Below are positions 46,833 to 55,913 of a DNA stretch of 64,000 nt, piece after piece. Positions within the stretch are counted from its first letter, which is position 1. Every line of letters begins with the position of its first letter. Below the pieces are notes generated by a model. That model did no database searches. It was given only the letters and a program-made list of their open reading frames with translations, and had not been told where the DNA came from. The position numbers were made by a program, and so were the translations under genes. The DNA comes from Paenibacillus dauci (lineage in GTDB: Bacteria; Bacillota; Bacilli; Paenibacillales; Paenibacillaceae), in assembly GCF_000971985.1 (NCBI RefSeq), contig NZ_LAQQ01000017.1, forward strand, positions 51,062 through 115,061. The letters are read 5' to 3'.

Positions 46833-47828
46833 GTGAACTATTACCTGGGTATTGATGCCGGTGGAACCAAGACACTGGCTTATGTCACCGACGAGTCTGG
46901 TCGTCTGCTCGGCTGCGGCCATGCGGGTAACGGCAATCATCAGATTGCCGGACAGCTGGCTGCAGACCATATCGGTCAGGCAGCCGATCAGGCGCTCAGG
47001 CAGGCTGGAATCTTGATGGAACAGCTGACGTTTAGCTGCTTTGGATTGGCAGGAGCTGATCGGCAGGCCGATTATGATATCCTGCATCCGATGATTCGTG
47101 GTCTTGGCTTTGTAGATTATGAAATTGTATGTGATACGATTATCGGCCTGCGTGCCGGCACCAATCGACCGTATGGTATATCGGTCATTTGTGGTACCGG
47201 CACCAACAGTGCTGGTATCTCGCCGGAAGGTGAGATTTTCCAGTGTGGTGGATTTGACTATATGTATGGAGATTTTGGAGGAGGGGGAATGCTCTGTACC
47301 GAGGTATTTCGTACGGTTATTCGTGCCTGGGATGGAAGGGAACAGCCTACTTTGTTGACTGGTTTGCTACTGGAAAAGCTCGGTTATCCGGATGTGTCTA
47401 CGATGTTTAATGATTATCTGGATCATCAGCGGCAGGTCCCACTTCAGGTAGCAGAGCTGTTATTTGTAGCAGCAGCGCAGGGCGATCAGGCGGCACTGAA
47501 TATTCTTGCTTATCAAGGGCGCGAGATCGGTCGATCGGTTATAGCGATTGTCCACCGGCTCGGTATGCAACATGAGACTTTCGATGTAGTGATGGCAGGC
47601 AGTCTGCTGACCCGTGGAGACCGGGGCTGGATCAGCCCATGGATTGAACGGGCAATGCAGGAATGTGCTCCTTATGCTTCGCTGGTCCGACTGAATATGG
47701 AACCGGTGGTCGGGGCAGTCCTTCGAGCTATGGAACAGGCGGGCATCGTCGTTCATGATAGCGTATACAACCAGCTGCGTGAACAGGGTAGTCTGTATCC
47801 GGTATCGGCAGAGACCATCGAACCCTAG
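46833..47828 (+). CDS. BadF/BadG/BcrA/BcrD-type sugar kinase (N-acetylglucosamine/glucosamine kinase-like)
   Basis: ASKHA-fold kinase of 332 aa: YLGIDAGGTKTLAYV (phosphate 1), FGLAGADRQAD, CDTIIGLRAG (catalytic Asp), VICGTGTNSAG (phosphate 2), GDFGGGG, and VVMAGSLLTRG (adenosine). This family includes NAG kinase and bacterial glucosamine kinases. In this operon it likely phosphorylates an amino sugar or the imported disaccharide to supply GH4. GTG 46833 has AGAGG upstream; GTG 46824 is also in frame and would overlap lacI. Confidence 0.85.
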   Translation: MNYYLGIDAGGTKTLAYVTDESGRLLGCGHAGNGNHQIAGQLAADHIGQAADQALRQAGILMEQLTFSCFGLAGADRQADYDILHPMIRGLGFVDYEIVCDTIIGLRAGTNRPYGISVICGTGTNSAGISPEGEIFQCGGFDYMYGDFGGGGMLCTEVFRTVIRAWDGREQPTLLTGLLLEKLGYPDVSTMFNDYLDHQRQVPLQVAELLFVAAAQGDQAALNILAYQGREIGRSVIAIVHRLGMQHETFDVVMAGSLLTRGDRGWISPWIERAMQECAPYASLVRLNMEPVVGAVLRAMEQAGIVVHDSVYNQLREQGSLYPVSAETIEP

Positions 47829-47918
47829 AACAAATAACGACTCGAATGATGGGCAGATTATCCAGATTGATCCATGTGAATTTCCAGATTTGAACTATAC
47901 GACAGGATGTGATTGAAT

Positions 47919-49253
47919 ATGCAAAAGAAACTGAAAATTGCGGTGATCGGCGGAGGTTCCTCCTATACACCGGAGTTGGTGGAAGGATTTATTCGATATT
48001 ACAGTGAGCTGCCGGTACAGGAGTTGTGGCTGGTCGATATTGAGCCGGGGCTGCACAAGCTGAATATTGTAGGCGAACTTGCCAAAAGAATGATATTGGC
48101 GTCGGGATTACCGATAGAAGTTCATCTAACAACAGACCGTAGAGCAGCAATCGAGGGTGCGGATTTTATCAGTACCCAGATGCGGGTGGGCATGCTGGAT
48201 GCCCGGGCGCTGGATGAGAGTATTCCTCTGAAATATGGCGTTATCGGTCAGGAGACCACGGGACCAGGTGGCATGATGAAGGCGCTGCGTACGATTCCGG
48301 TACTATTGGATATTTGCCGGGATATTGAAGAGCTGGCACCAGACGCATGGCTGCTTAATTTTACCAATCCTGCCGGCATGGTAACCGAAGCGATTACCCG
48401 GCACAGCAAGGTACGCAGTGTCGGATTATGCAATGCACCGATCGGAATGATCAAATGGCTGACTTCCCAATATCAGGTCAGCCCGGATCGTGTATATGCC
48501 GAGTTTGTCGGACTGAATCATCTGCACTGGATCACCCGGATCGAGGTGGACGGTCAGGACAAACTAACCGAGCTGCTGGACAATCGACAGGAGTACGCGG
48601 CAGTCAATGTATCCCATCAGGATTGGGATGGAGATTTTCTGCGCTCGCTCCGGTCACTTCCCTCTTATTATCTGAAATATTTCTATATGACTCCTGCGAT
48701 GCTGGAAGATCAGATACAGGCGATGCAGGGCGAAGGAAGCCGCGCCGAAGTTGTGAAAAAGGTCGAAGAAGAATTATTCCAGCTGTACAGTGACCCGAAT
48801 TTGCAGGAGAAGCCCAAGCAGCTGGAACAGCGCGGAGGTGCTTATTATTCCGAAGCAGCTGTCAATCTGATGCGCTCTCTATATAATGGTACCGGCGACG
48901 TACAGACGCTGAATGTGCCCAATCGGGGGATTATCGATTTTCTGCCGGATGAAGCTTGTATCGAAGTGAACTGTCTGGTTACTGCGAACGGTCCACTGCC
49001 TGTTCAGCTCACGACGGTTCCGCAGCATATCAAAGGACTGATCCATGCAGTGAAAACATATGAGCAGCTGACGATCGAAGCTGCGATTACAGGGGATCGG
49101 GATATTGCGCTGCAAGCCATGGTTCATCATCCACTTGTTCCTTCAGTGGATATTGCCAAAGCACTTCTGCAAGAAATGCTGGAGGCCAACCGGCAGTACC
49201 TGCCTCAATTTTTCCGGAAAGAGACTCTTGCGGCAGATAAAGCACTGGTCTAA
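47919..49253 (+). CDS. GH4 6-phospho-beta-glucosidase-type enzyme
   Basis: NAD- and Mn-dependent GH4 hydrolase of 444 aa. NAD-binding IAVIGGGSSYTPELVEG at the N-terminus, STQMRVGMLDARALDE, GQETTGPGGMMKALR, LLNFTNPAGMVTEA, the metal-ligand Cys in GLCNAPIGM and the metal His in GLNHLHW. The motifs are those of the LicH/CelF/ChbF branch, which cleaves 6-phospho-beta-glucosides, including partly deacetylated chitobiose phosphate. Its substrate must be phosphorylated before cleavage; the kinase upstream is the only candidate here. ATG 47919 has AGGATGTG upstream. Confidence 0.92.
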   Translation: MQKKLKIAVIGGGSSYTPELVEGFIRYYSELPVQELWLVDIEPGLHKLNIVGELAKRMILASGLPIEVHLTTDRRAAIEGADFISTQMRVGMLDARALDESIPLKYGVIGQETTGPGGMMKALRTIPVLLDICRDIEELAPDAWLLNFTNPAGMVTEAITRHSKVRSVGLCNAPIGMIKWLTSQYQVSPDRVYAEFVGLNHLHWITRIEVDGQDKLTELLDNRQEYAAVNVSHQDWDGDFLRSLRSLPSYYLKYFYMTPAMLEDQIQAMQGEGSRAEVVKKVEEELFQLYSDPNLQEKPKQLEQRGGAYYSEAAVNLMRSLYNGTGDVQTLNVPNRGIIDFLPDEACIEVNCLVTANGPLPVQLTTVPQHIKGLIHAVKTYEQLTIEAAITGDRDIALQAMVHHPLVPSVDIAKALLQEMLEANRQYLPQFFRKETLAADKALV

Positions 49254-49310
49254 CAGCTCCCCAATTACATGCTCTGCCGTACACAAAAAAATAAAGGAGG
49301 AATCAGAAGT

Positions 49311-50582
49311 ATGCGACATCTTATCCGCAAAAGGAACATGGTAAGAGCACGTCTGACTCATCTCTCTCTTGTTTTGGCGATGGTTATTGCATCTATGGGG
49401 CTGACCGGGATGCCAGGCACAATTCATGCTGCCGGAGAAAAGAAACCTTTTCCCCAGCAGGTGAATTATCCGGGGGTAATCAAGCCGAACCATATTACCC
49501 AGGCGCAGATGAACCGGGATGTATCCGGTTATTACGATTATTGGAAATCAACCTATCTAAAGCATGATCTGTCTTCGCTACCAGGCGGCTATTACGTACG
49601 GGGTGATATTACCGGTGATGCGGAAGGGTTTGAACCGCTGGGTACTTCGGAAGGGCAGGGCTATGGTATGGTTATTACCGTACTGATGGCTGGTCATGAT
49701 ACGAATGCACGCACGATCTACGATGGTTTATTCAAAACGGTCAGAGCCTACCACAGCAGTGGCAATCCTGCGCTAATGGGCTGGGTAGTAGCAGATGATC
49801 CTGCAGCTCAGGGCCACTTTGGTTCTGCAACCGATGGTGATCTGGATATTGCCTACTCACTGATTTTGGCAGATCGGCAGTGGGGCTCCAGCGGTGCGAT
49901 CAATTATCTCGCCGAAGCCAAAAAGATGATCAGCGCGATCAAGTCCAGTTACATTACGAACAATAATGGCATCAATCTCGGTGACTGGGATTCCAAGTCC
50001 AGTTATGATACCCGTCCTTCCGACTGGATGCTCAGTCATCTGCGTGCTTATTATGATGTCACTGGCGACCAGACCTGGCTGAATGTCATTAATAATCTGT
50101 ACAACAAATATGCCCAATTCAGTGCTGCCTATTCGCCAACGACCGGTCTGATCTCCGACTTTGTCGTTGGTAATCCGCCGAAGCCTGCGCCAGAATGGTT
50201 CCTGGACGAGTTCAAGGAGACCAATGAATACAATTACAATTCTTCCCGCGTACCCCTGCGAATCGTGATGGATTATGCACTCTATGGTGACACACGCGGC
50301 AAGAATATCGCGAGCAAAATGGCAACATGGATTCAAAAGAAAACCGGCGGTAATCCGGATAATATCAAGGATGGCTACCAGTTAAATGGTAACGATCGAG
50401 GCAGTTATGCGACCGCTGTATTTGTTGCCCCATTTATCTCGGCAGGGGTGACCGACAGCAACAATCAAGCCTGGGTCAACAAAGGTTGGGGCTGGATGGT
50501 CACGCACAAGGAAAGTTATTTCAGTGATTCGTATAATATGCTGAACCTGCTGTTTATTTCCGGTAATTGGTGGAAGCCGTAA
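49311..50582 (+). CDS. Secreted GH8 chitosanase (possible chitosanase-glucanase)
   Basis: 423 aa with a long signal peptide (about 1-45, cleaved near IHAAG). GH8 (alpha/alpha)6 barrel: acid Glu 114 in LGTSEGQGYGM, signature ATDGDLDIAYSLILADRQWG, LGDWDSKSSYDTRPSDWM, FLDEFKETNEYNYNSSRVPLR (region of the second catalytic residue) and terminal LFISGNWWKP. It closely resembles what I recall of the Bacillus sp. K17 chitosanase. It would cut chitosan, perhaps also beta-1,4/1,3-glucan, outside the cell. AAAGGAGG before ATG 49311. Last gene of the operon; terminator at 50659. Confidence 0.92.
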   Translation: MRHLIRKRNMVRARLTHLSLVLAMVIASMGLTGMPGTIHAAGEKKPFPQQVNYPGVIKPNHITQAQMNRDVSGYYDYWKSTYLKHDLSSLPGGYYVRGDITGDAEGFEPLGTSEGQGYGMVITVLMAGHDTNARTIYDGLFKTVRAYHSSGNPALMGWVVADDPAAQGHFGSATDGDLDIAYSLILADRQWGSSGAINYLAEAKKMISAIKSSYITNNNGINLGDWDSKSSYDTRPSDWMLSHLRAYYDVTGDQTWLNVINNLYNKYAQFSAAYSPTTGLISDFVVGNPPKPAPEWFLDEFKETNEYNYNSSRVPLRIVMDYALYGDTRGKNIASKMATWIQKKTGGNPDNIKDGYQLNGNDRGSYATAVFVAPFISAGVTDSNNQAWVNKGWGWMVTHKESYFSDSYNMLNLLFISGNWWKP

Positions 50583-50658
50583 CAGCTAGGTAGTATATAG
50601 ATGCAGCGTAGCAATGAAGGCAAATAGCATCTACTGCAGTACACTTATAATGAATATA

Positions 50659-50710
50659 TTCAGACCAAAAACGCCGTTCTCCCAAAAGAAAGCGGCGTTT
50701 TTGGTCTGAA
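50659..50710. terminator. Strong terminator at the end of the sugar operon
   Basis: Perfect 18-base arms (50659-50676 and 50693-50710), TTCAGACCAAAAACGCCG and its complement, 16-nt loop. Confidence 0.92.
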
Positions 50711-50851
50711 TAACATTTAGCGGATCTATTTATTTAATCATATGATTTGGTTTAAATGTACATCTCTAATCAATACATACGCAGCCGTATGCTATAGTAA
50801 ATAGAGATATGAAATAAACAGCGAGCGATTATAAAGGATAGGAGACCATCC

Positions 50852-51679
50852 ATGAAGCTACTTACACTGAACACCCATGCTTGGCACGAAGAGAATCAGC
50901 TGGAGAAAATTGGCCAATTGGCGGATTTTATCAATGAGCAGCAGTTTGATGTGATTGCGATGCAGGAAGTCAATCAGCTGGCAGCCGAGGAGATCGTATC
51001 TCCGTCGGAATTGGGACGCTATTATGAGGCCGATCCGGAAACGGTAATCCGCCAAAATAATTATGCATACGTACTGCTCCAACAGCTGGAATATGATTAT
51101 TACTGGACATGGATTCCTGTGCATTCCGCTTCCCGCAAAACACTGGATGAAGGACTGGCGATTCTGTCCAAAACACCACTGACTGCTCATATGCATGGAC
51201 ATGTATCCCAGCTGCTGGACTATGACAATTCCAAGACACGCAAAATACTGGCAGTGGAGACCGAACATGCAGGGCAGCCAGTCTGGCTGGTCAACGGACA
51301 TTTTGGTTGGTGGAATGATGAACTGGAGCCATTCCGCCAACAGTGGGATGAAGCCGAGAAGCTGCTTGAACCGTACCAGAAGCAACTGATGTTCTTCCTG
51401 GGTGACTTCAACAATGTAGCCGAGATTCGCGGCGAAGGGTACGACTATATGATGAAGCAGATCTGGCAGGATACGTACACAGCTGCAGCGGTCAAAGACG
51501 CCGGTCATACCGTCGTTAAATCGATTGCTGGCTGGGAAGGTAATGCGCATAATCTGCGGATCGATTATATCTACGCCAATCGCCCGGTGCAGGTACAATC
51601 TTCCCAGGTAGCTCTAAATGGTGAGAATGGTGCAGTCGTGTCAGATCATTTTGGCGTAATGGCTGTAGTGGATATTTAA
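50852..51679 (+). CDS. Endonuclease/exonuclease/phosphatase (EEP) family protein
   Basis: Mg-dependent EEP-fold hydrolase of 275 aa: TLNTHAW (Asn), IAMQEVNQ (metal Glu), WLVNGHFGWW, FFLGDFNN (Asp/Asn) and the terminal VVSDHFGV (Asp/His pair). No signal peptide. The family cuts phosphodiesters in DNA, sphingomyelin or phosphoinositides; the substrate is not evident, but the short form without extra domains resembles bacterial hydrolases of unknown target. AGGAGA precedes ATG. Single gene. Confidence 0.87.
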   Translation: MKLLTLNTHAWHEENQLEKIGQLADFINEQQFDVIAMQEVNQLAAEEIVSPSELGRYYEADPETVIRQNNYAYVLLQQLEYDYYWTWIPVHSASRKTLDEGLAILSKTPLTAHMHGHVSQLLDYDNSKTRKILAVETEHAGQPVWLVNGHFGWWNDELEPFRQQWDEAEKLLEPYQKQLMFFLGDFNNVAEIRGEGYDYMMKQIWQDTYTAAAVKDAGHTVVKSIAGWEGNAHNLRIDYIYANRPVQVQSSQVALNGENGAVVSDHFGVMAVVDI

Positions 51680-51811
51680 AGATATGTGATAGAAGACAGA
51701 TCATTTATTTACAAGAGCGATACCTGCATTGTAGATTAAGCTGGGATGGATCCAAAGCAGGTACTTTTCCAGACAAGGCTATACCCCAATAATTAAAAAT
51801 GTATGGATTCG

Positions 51812-51866
51812 AAGGCTTTTTCTTGATGGAATGCGGACAAGCACCCATTGGAGAAAAAGCTTTTTT
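51812..51866 (+). terminator. Terminator downstream of the EEP gene
   Basis: AAGGCTTTTTCT and AGAAAAAGCTTT arms around a 28-nt loop, then TTTTTT. The rest of the 51680-51979 gap is AT-rich with nothing else recognised. Confidence 0.7.
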
Positions 51867-51979
51867 ATTATAAAGAGAATAATTTGAGAAATGCATGGGA
51901 TTTTATGGTAATGTTAAGTTGCTTTATTGTTAATAAGGAATGAAAGTAGCATACCAGGAAGAAGAAAGGAGCTTCAAAG

Positions 51980-52654
51980 ATGAAGAATAAAAGATGGACT
52001 GGCTTATTGGCAGTAGGGCTGATAATAACGGGAATAACTACATTTGTGTATACAGATTCTTTTGCAGCGGAATTAGAACAGGTCAGAATACCTGGGGAGA
52101 GACAGCAGGTAGAGACTTATCCGGCACATGCAAAGTCGAATCAGTATTCCAATACTACAGATCCCAACGTTCCACCGCTTATGTATTTCAATGTATCGGA
52201 CGATTATAAGCTTAATATTCCTATGAATTTGGCACAAGCAGACCACTCTACTTCTCAGCTAAACAGCTCTTCTTATCAAGATGATCCGAATAATCCTATT
52301 ACGGAATTAAAGTATACTCGCGGAATTATTACTGGAAAAGATAATCAGTTGGTACGCATTACATATGGACTTCAAGACGGTAAATCAGAGATCCGTGTCA
52401 ATCAATCATTTAATGAAGATTGGAAAGGTAATCCGGTAACGATCGAGGAAATGAAGCAGGGCTTTGACAATCCTTCCACTGTCCTAACTGAATTGGAAAT
52501 AAATGGTTATCCCGTTCTTGCTGAAGAAACCAACCATACCCGAAGACAAGTGTTTTTGCTTACAGAAGATTATTTTTACACAATAAACAATGCTGGTGGT
52601 AAAGCAACAATGGAGCAACTCCTATATGTAACCAGTCATATTAAAGTAGATTGA
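51980..52654 (+). CDS. Exported protein of unknown function (224 aa)
   Basis: Signal peptide (about 1-30: KRWTGLLAVGLIITGITTFVY..SFAAE). The mature part is polar, rich in Asn, Gln and Asp, and ends in a beta-rich segment (VLTELEINGYPVLAEETNHTRRQVFLLTEDYFYTINN) that resembles DUF4367-like domains found in exported or anti-sigma proteins. That match is tentative. GAAAGGAG precedes ATG. Somewhat AT-rich compared with its neighbours. Convergent with the SNF2 helicase gene across a bidirectional terminator. Confidence 0.72.
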   Translation: MKNKRWTGLLAVGLIITGITTFVYTDSFAAELEQVRIPGERQQVETYPAHAKSNQYSNTTDPNVPPLMYFNVSDDYKLNIPMNLAQADHSTSQLNSSSYQDDPNNPITELKYTRGIITGKDNQLVRITYGLQDGKSEIRVNQSFNEDWKGNPVTIEEMKQGFDNPSTVLTELEINGYPVLAEETNHTRRQVFLLTEDYFYTINNAGGKATMEQLLYVTSHIKVD

Positions 52655-52670
52655 ACAAATTGAAAATCAC

Positions 52671-52711
52671 AAAAAAGCGTGACCTGTTCTCCTGAACAGA
52701 TCACGCTTTTT
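52671..52711. terminator. Bidirectional terminator between convergent genes
   Basis: AAAAAAGCGTGA...TCACGCTTTTTA with an inner CTGTTC/GAACAG helix; A and T runs on both sides. Confidence 0.9.
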
Positions 52712-52739
52712 ATGTTCTTTAACCTTGTAAATGCGCAGC

Positions 52740-55700
52740 CTACACTTCAGCCCATTCCCGCCGCAGACTGAACAGACTTTGCAGCTCGTCGTTGGACAGC
52801 TCGGTGATCCAGCCTTCCGACGTGGAGATGATGTTGTTACTGAGCTGCTGTTTGCTTTCCAGCATCTCGTCAATTCGCTCTTCAAGCGTACCGAGCGAAA
52901 TGAATTTGTGTACCTGTACATCCCGGGTCTGCCCCATCCGGTAAGCCCGGTCAGTCGCCTGGTTCTCGACAGCCGGATTCCACCAGCGGTCGACGTGGAA
53001 GACATGATTGGCTGCCGTCAGATTGAGGCCGACGCCGCCAGCCTTCAGGGACAGTATGAAAATATTGGGCTCGCCCGGAGACTGGAACTGCTCGATCATC
53101 CGGTCACGCGCTGTTTTGGACGTACTGCCATTTAGATACAGGACCTGCTCATTCAGATCTTCACTGAGCACACGCTGAATGATCTGTCCCATCCCGATAT
53201 ACTGGGTGAAAATCAGACACTTCTCGTCTTTGGAACGAAGCTCGCGTACCATTTCCAGCAGCCGTTCCATTTTGGCAGAGCGGCTGACCAGTGCTTCCAG
53301 ATCCTCTGGTACATCCTGTATTTCGGTTTCTTCCGGATCAGGAGTCTGGGCACGGGTATGCAGCAATGCTGGATGATCACAGATTTGCTTGAGCTGGGTC
53401 AGTGCAGACAGGATGGCTCCTTTGCGCTTCATCCCTTCCAGATCGTTCATATGCTGCATGAGCTGGTTAACAGCCTGATCATACATAACCCCTTGCTCCG
53501 GCGTCAGATTAATGTAGGTTTTCATTTCATTTTTCTCGGGCAAATTAAGCTGTATATTCGGATCTTTCTTCGTCCGGCGCAGCATGAACGGTTTGACCAG
53601 CTTTTGCAAATCGAGCGTGCGCTGCTCGTCCTGCTCTTTTTCGATCGCCTGGGCGAACCGGTCCTGGAATCCTTTCATACTGCCCAGATAACCCGGCGTG
53701 ATAAAGTCATAAATCGACCACAGCTCAGCCAAGCGATTCTCGATCGGCGTACCGGTCAGCGCGACGCGATGAAGAGCCGACAGGCTGCGTACCGTCTGGG
53801 ACTGGCGGGTCTGGGCATTTTTGATATTTTGCGCTTCATCCAGACAAATTGTTGCCCATGTGACTTCCTGCAGCAGCTCCTGATCGAGCGATGCGGTCGC
53901 GTATGAAGTAAGGATGACATCATGATCGCTGACCAGTTGGTGAAAAGCATCACCGGATAATCGCTTGCTGCCATAATGCAGTGCTACCTTGAGCGAAGGC
54001 GCAAAGCGCAGGATTTCCTTTTGCCAGTTGCCAAGAACAGATGTCGGGCAGACGACCAGTGAGGTCGGATTGGATACCGCCGGACTGACCTGAAGCATTG
54101 CCGTAGCTGTCTTGTCCGCATGTTCGTTCAGCTTCTGGTCATTCGTTTTGGTTGATCGGACACTACCCGCTTGGGGAGCTATATCCTGATGATCCATACT
54201 GCCAGGCAGTATATCCGCTGCTGCTGCCAACTGCGTATGCTGCATGTCTTCCTCTGCCGTTTCCAGGAGCAGGCGGGACAGTCGCAGCGTTTCCGAAGCT
54301 GCATCTTCCTTAATATGCAACAGATAGGTAATGAGCTGGATCGTTTTTCCGAGTCCCATGTCATCGGCCAGACAGGCACCGAGTCCAAATCGGCGCAAGA
54401 AGGATAGCCAGGAGAAGCCTTCCTGCTGATACGGACGCAGCTGGGCATTCAGACTGGCAGGAACGGGGATGAGCGGCATATCATTTTGCTGGCTGATCTG
54501 GCTGATCAGTCCGGCGAGATGCTCATTCAGCTCTACTTCAATCTCAATCCGCTGATTTTCCTCTTCTTCCGCTTCGTTTTCTTCTTCTTTGGCAGCACGA
54601 CTTTGTCGCATGAGATGCAGCTGTAACACATCCTGAAAAGAAAGCCCGCGCCGCCGGTCAATCCCGTTCATTGCACGGCGGATCTGTTCCAATAGCTCCG
54701 GATCGAGCACAATCCACTGTCCGCGGAACAGGGCAAGTCGTTCCTGCTTTTCTGCGAGTTCGGCGAATTCTTCTTCGGTCAGCTCGGTTTCTCCAATCGA
54801 TACCCGCCAATCGAAATCAATCAGTGCATCCAGTCCAAAGAAGGACTTGCCGGTGCGTTTTTCCTCTTCTTCGCTGACTTTGGCTTTGAGCTTCGGACGC
54901 TTGCGGCGGGCCGCTTCCCACCAGGCTGGTAGCAGGACGAGCCAGCCGGATTGCAGTAGTCGATTGCTGTACTGGGACAGAAATTTCCATGCCTGCTCGT
55001 TATTCAGTGTCCGGCCGATCATATCCTGTTCCGTAGCAAATTGGGTCACCGGCAGAACCGCGCGCAGCTGCTCCCGCCATCCGGCTGAGCGATCGCGTAC
55101 ATGATGCTCCCAACCGTCTGGCCAATCTCCTTCTGCATAGCCGCTCATTTCCAGCCGTACAGGTACCAGATGGGTCTCATCCGTTTTGTCCTGGAGCACC
55201 AGCCGCAGCCGCCATCCGCTGTTGGTATCTTCCGGTTCCAGCAGCTGCAGCGCCGGCCGGAAAGGAGCCATATCGCTTTTCCAGCCAATCGAGACAAGCC
55301 AGGTATTCTCATCCAGACCTGCGGTACTATTGTTACGGTCAAATAACTGTGGATATTCCCGGCGCAGATCCGCAGCTTCGGCTTCATCATTGTAGTAGCG
55401 TTCGGATACCGCCGCCGAGTAGGCAGCCTGTAGTCCCTGCAGGAAGTCGCTGTCTGCTTCTTTCAGGAGGGCCTGTACTTCGGCTTTTTGCCGTTTGCGC
55501 CCGGCCGCTTTGATTACTTCTTCCGTATCCCATTTCCATTGCAGCTTGCCTCTACGATAGGCAGTCAGGCTGGGCATATATTTTTTGTTGTCCAGACTGG
55601 ACAGTAGATAGGGAGCCAGCAGATGCAGCTGGGCGGCTTCACCTTCCCACTTCCAGTTCACATGATGCAGCAGCTTTTGATCGGCAAAAAAAGAAATTAC

Positions 55701-55913
55701 CTGCTCTGCAGGCAGAATGATTAATTCTACTTCCGGTGTCTGTTCCACTTGTAGCTCTGTGCCATAAAAGGAAGGTTCATGCCAGGCAAATAGCAAATGC
55801 TTGAGGTACATCGCCGGGACGAATCCATAGGCTTCCTTGGAACCGTAGATCAGGGCATCGCCGTATTCGCTGATCCCTGCCTGAATCGTGATGTTTTGCA
55901 AATAGTGGCTCAT
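52740..55913 (-). CDS. SNF2/RapA-family helicase-like ATPase, YwqA-like
   Basis: 1057 aa. N-terminal ~480 residues include the SNF2-associated bacterial domain (KSFFGLDALIDFDWRVSIGE..LTEEEFAEL). Motor domain: LADDMGLGKT (Walker A, about 514-523), VVCPTSVLGNW (Ia), LDEAQNIKN (Walker B, about 691), LTGTPIENRL (III), FTQYIGMGQII (IV), LSLKAGGVGLNLTAANHV (V) and QATDRAYRMGQT (VI). It translocates on double-stranded DNA to remodel protein-DNA or transcription complexes. About 90 non-conserved residues (KEDAASE to SPAVSNP) are inserted between motifs I and Ia. ATGA overlap with the upstream gene, as in the B. subtilis ywqB-ywqA pair. Confidence 0.93.
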   Translation of the reverse strand: MSHYLQNITIQAGISEYGDALIYGSKEAYGFVPAMYLKHLLFAWHEPSFYGTELQVEQTPEVELIILPAEQVISFFADQKLLHHVNWKWEGEAAQLHLLAPYLLSSLDNKKYMPSLTAYRRGKLQWKWDTEEVIKAAGRKRQKAEVQALLKEADSDFLQGLQAAYSAAVSERYYNDEAEAADLRREYPQLFDRNNSTAGLDENTWLVSIGWKSDMAPFRPALQLLEPEDTNSGWRLRLVLQDKTDETHLVPVRLEMSGYAEGDWPDGWEHHVRDRSAGWREQLRAVLPVTQFATEQDMIGRTLNNEQAWKFLSQYSNRLLQSGWLVLLPAWWEAARRKRPKLKAKVSEEEEKRTGKSFFGLDALIDFDWRVSIGETELTEEEFAELAEKQERLALFRGQWIVLDPELLEQIRRAMNGIDRRRGLSFQDVLQLHLMRQSRAAKEEENEAEEEENQRIEIEVELNEHLAGLISQISQQNDMPLIPVPASLNAQLRPYQQEGFSWLSFLRRFGLGACLADDMGLGKTIQLITYLLHIKEDAASETLRLSRLLLETAEEDMQHTQLAAAADILPGSMDHQDIAPQAGSVRSTKTNDQKLNEHADKTATAMLQVSPAVSNPTSLVVCPTSVLGNWQKEILRFAPSLKVALHYGSKRLSGDAFHQLVSDHDVILTSYATASLDQELLQEVTWATICLDEAQNIKNAQTRQSQTVRSLSALHRVALTGTPIENRLAELWSIYDFITPGYLGSMKGFQDRFAQAIEKEQDEQRTLDLQKLVKPFMLRRTKKDPNIQLNLPEKNEMKTYINLTPEQGVMYDQAVNQLMQHMNDLEGMKRKGAILSALTQLKQICDHPALLHTRAQTPDPEETEIQDVPEDLEALVSRSAKMERLLEMVRELRSKDEKCLIFTQYIGMGQIIQRVLSEDLNEQVLYLNGSTSKTARDRMIEQFQSPGEPNIFILSLKAGGVGLNLTAANHVFHVDRWWNPAVENQATDRAYRMGQTRDVQVHKFISLGTLEERIDEMLESKQQLSNNIISTSEGWITELSNDELQSLFSLRREWAEV

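Noticed and set aside
51980..52654. Lipoprotein call for the exported protein
   Set aside because: No cysteine is present at the end of the signal sequence, so a lipobox is absent.
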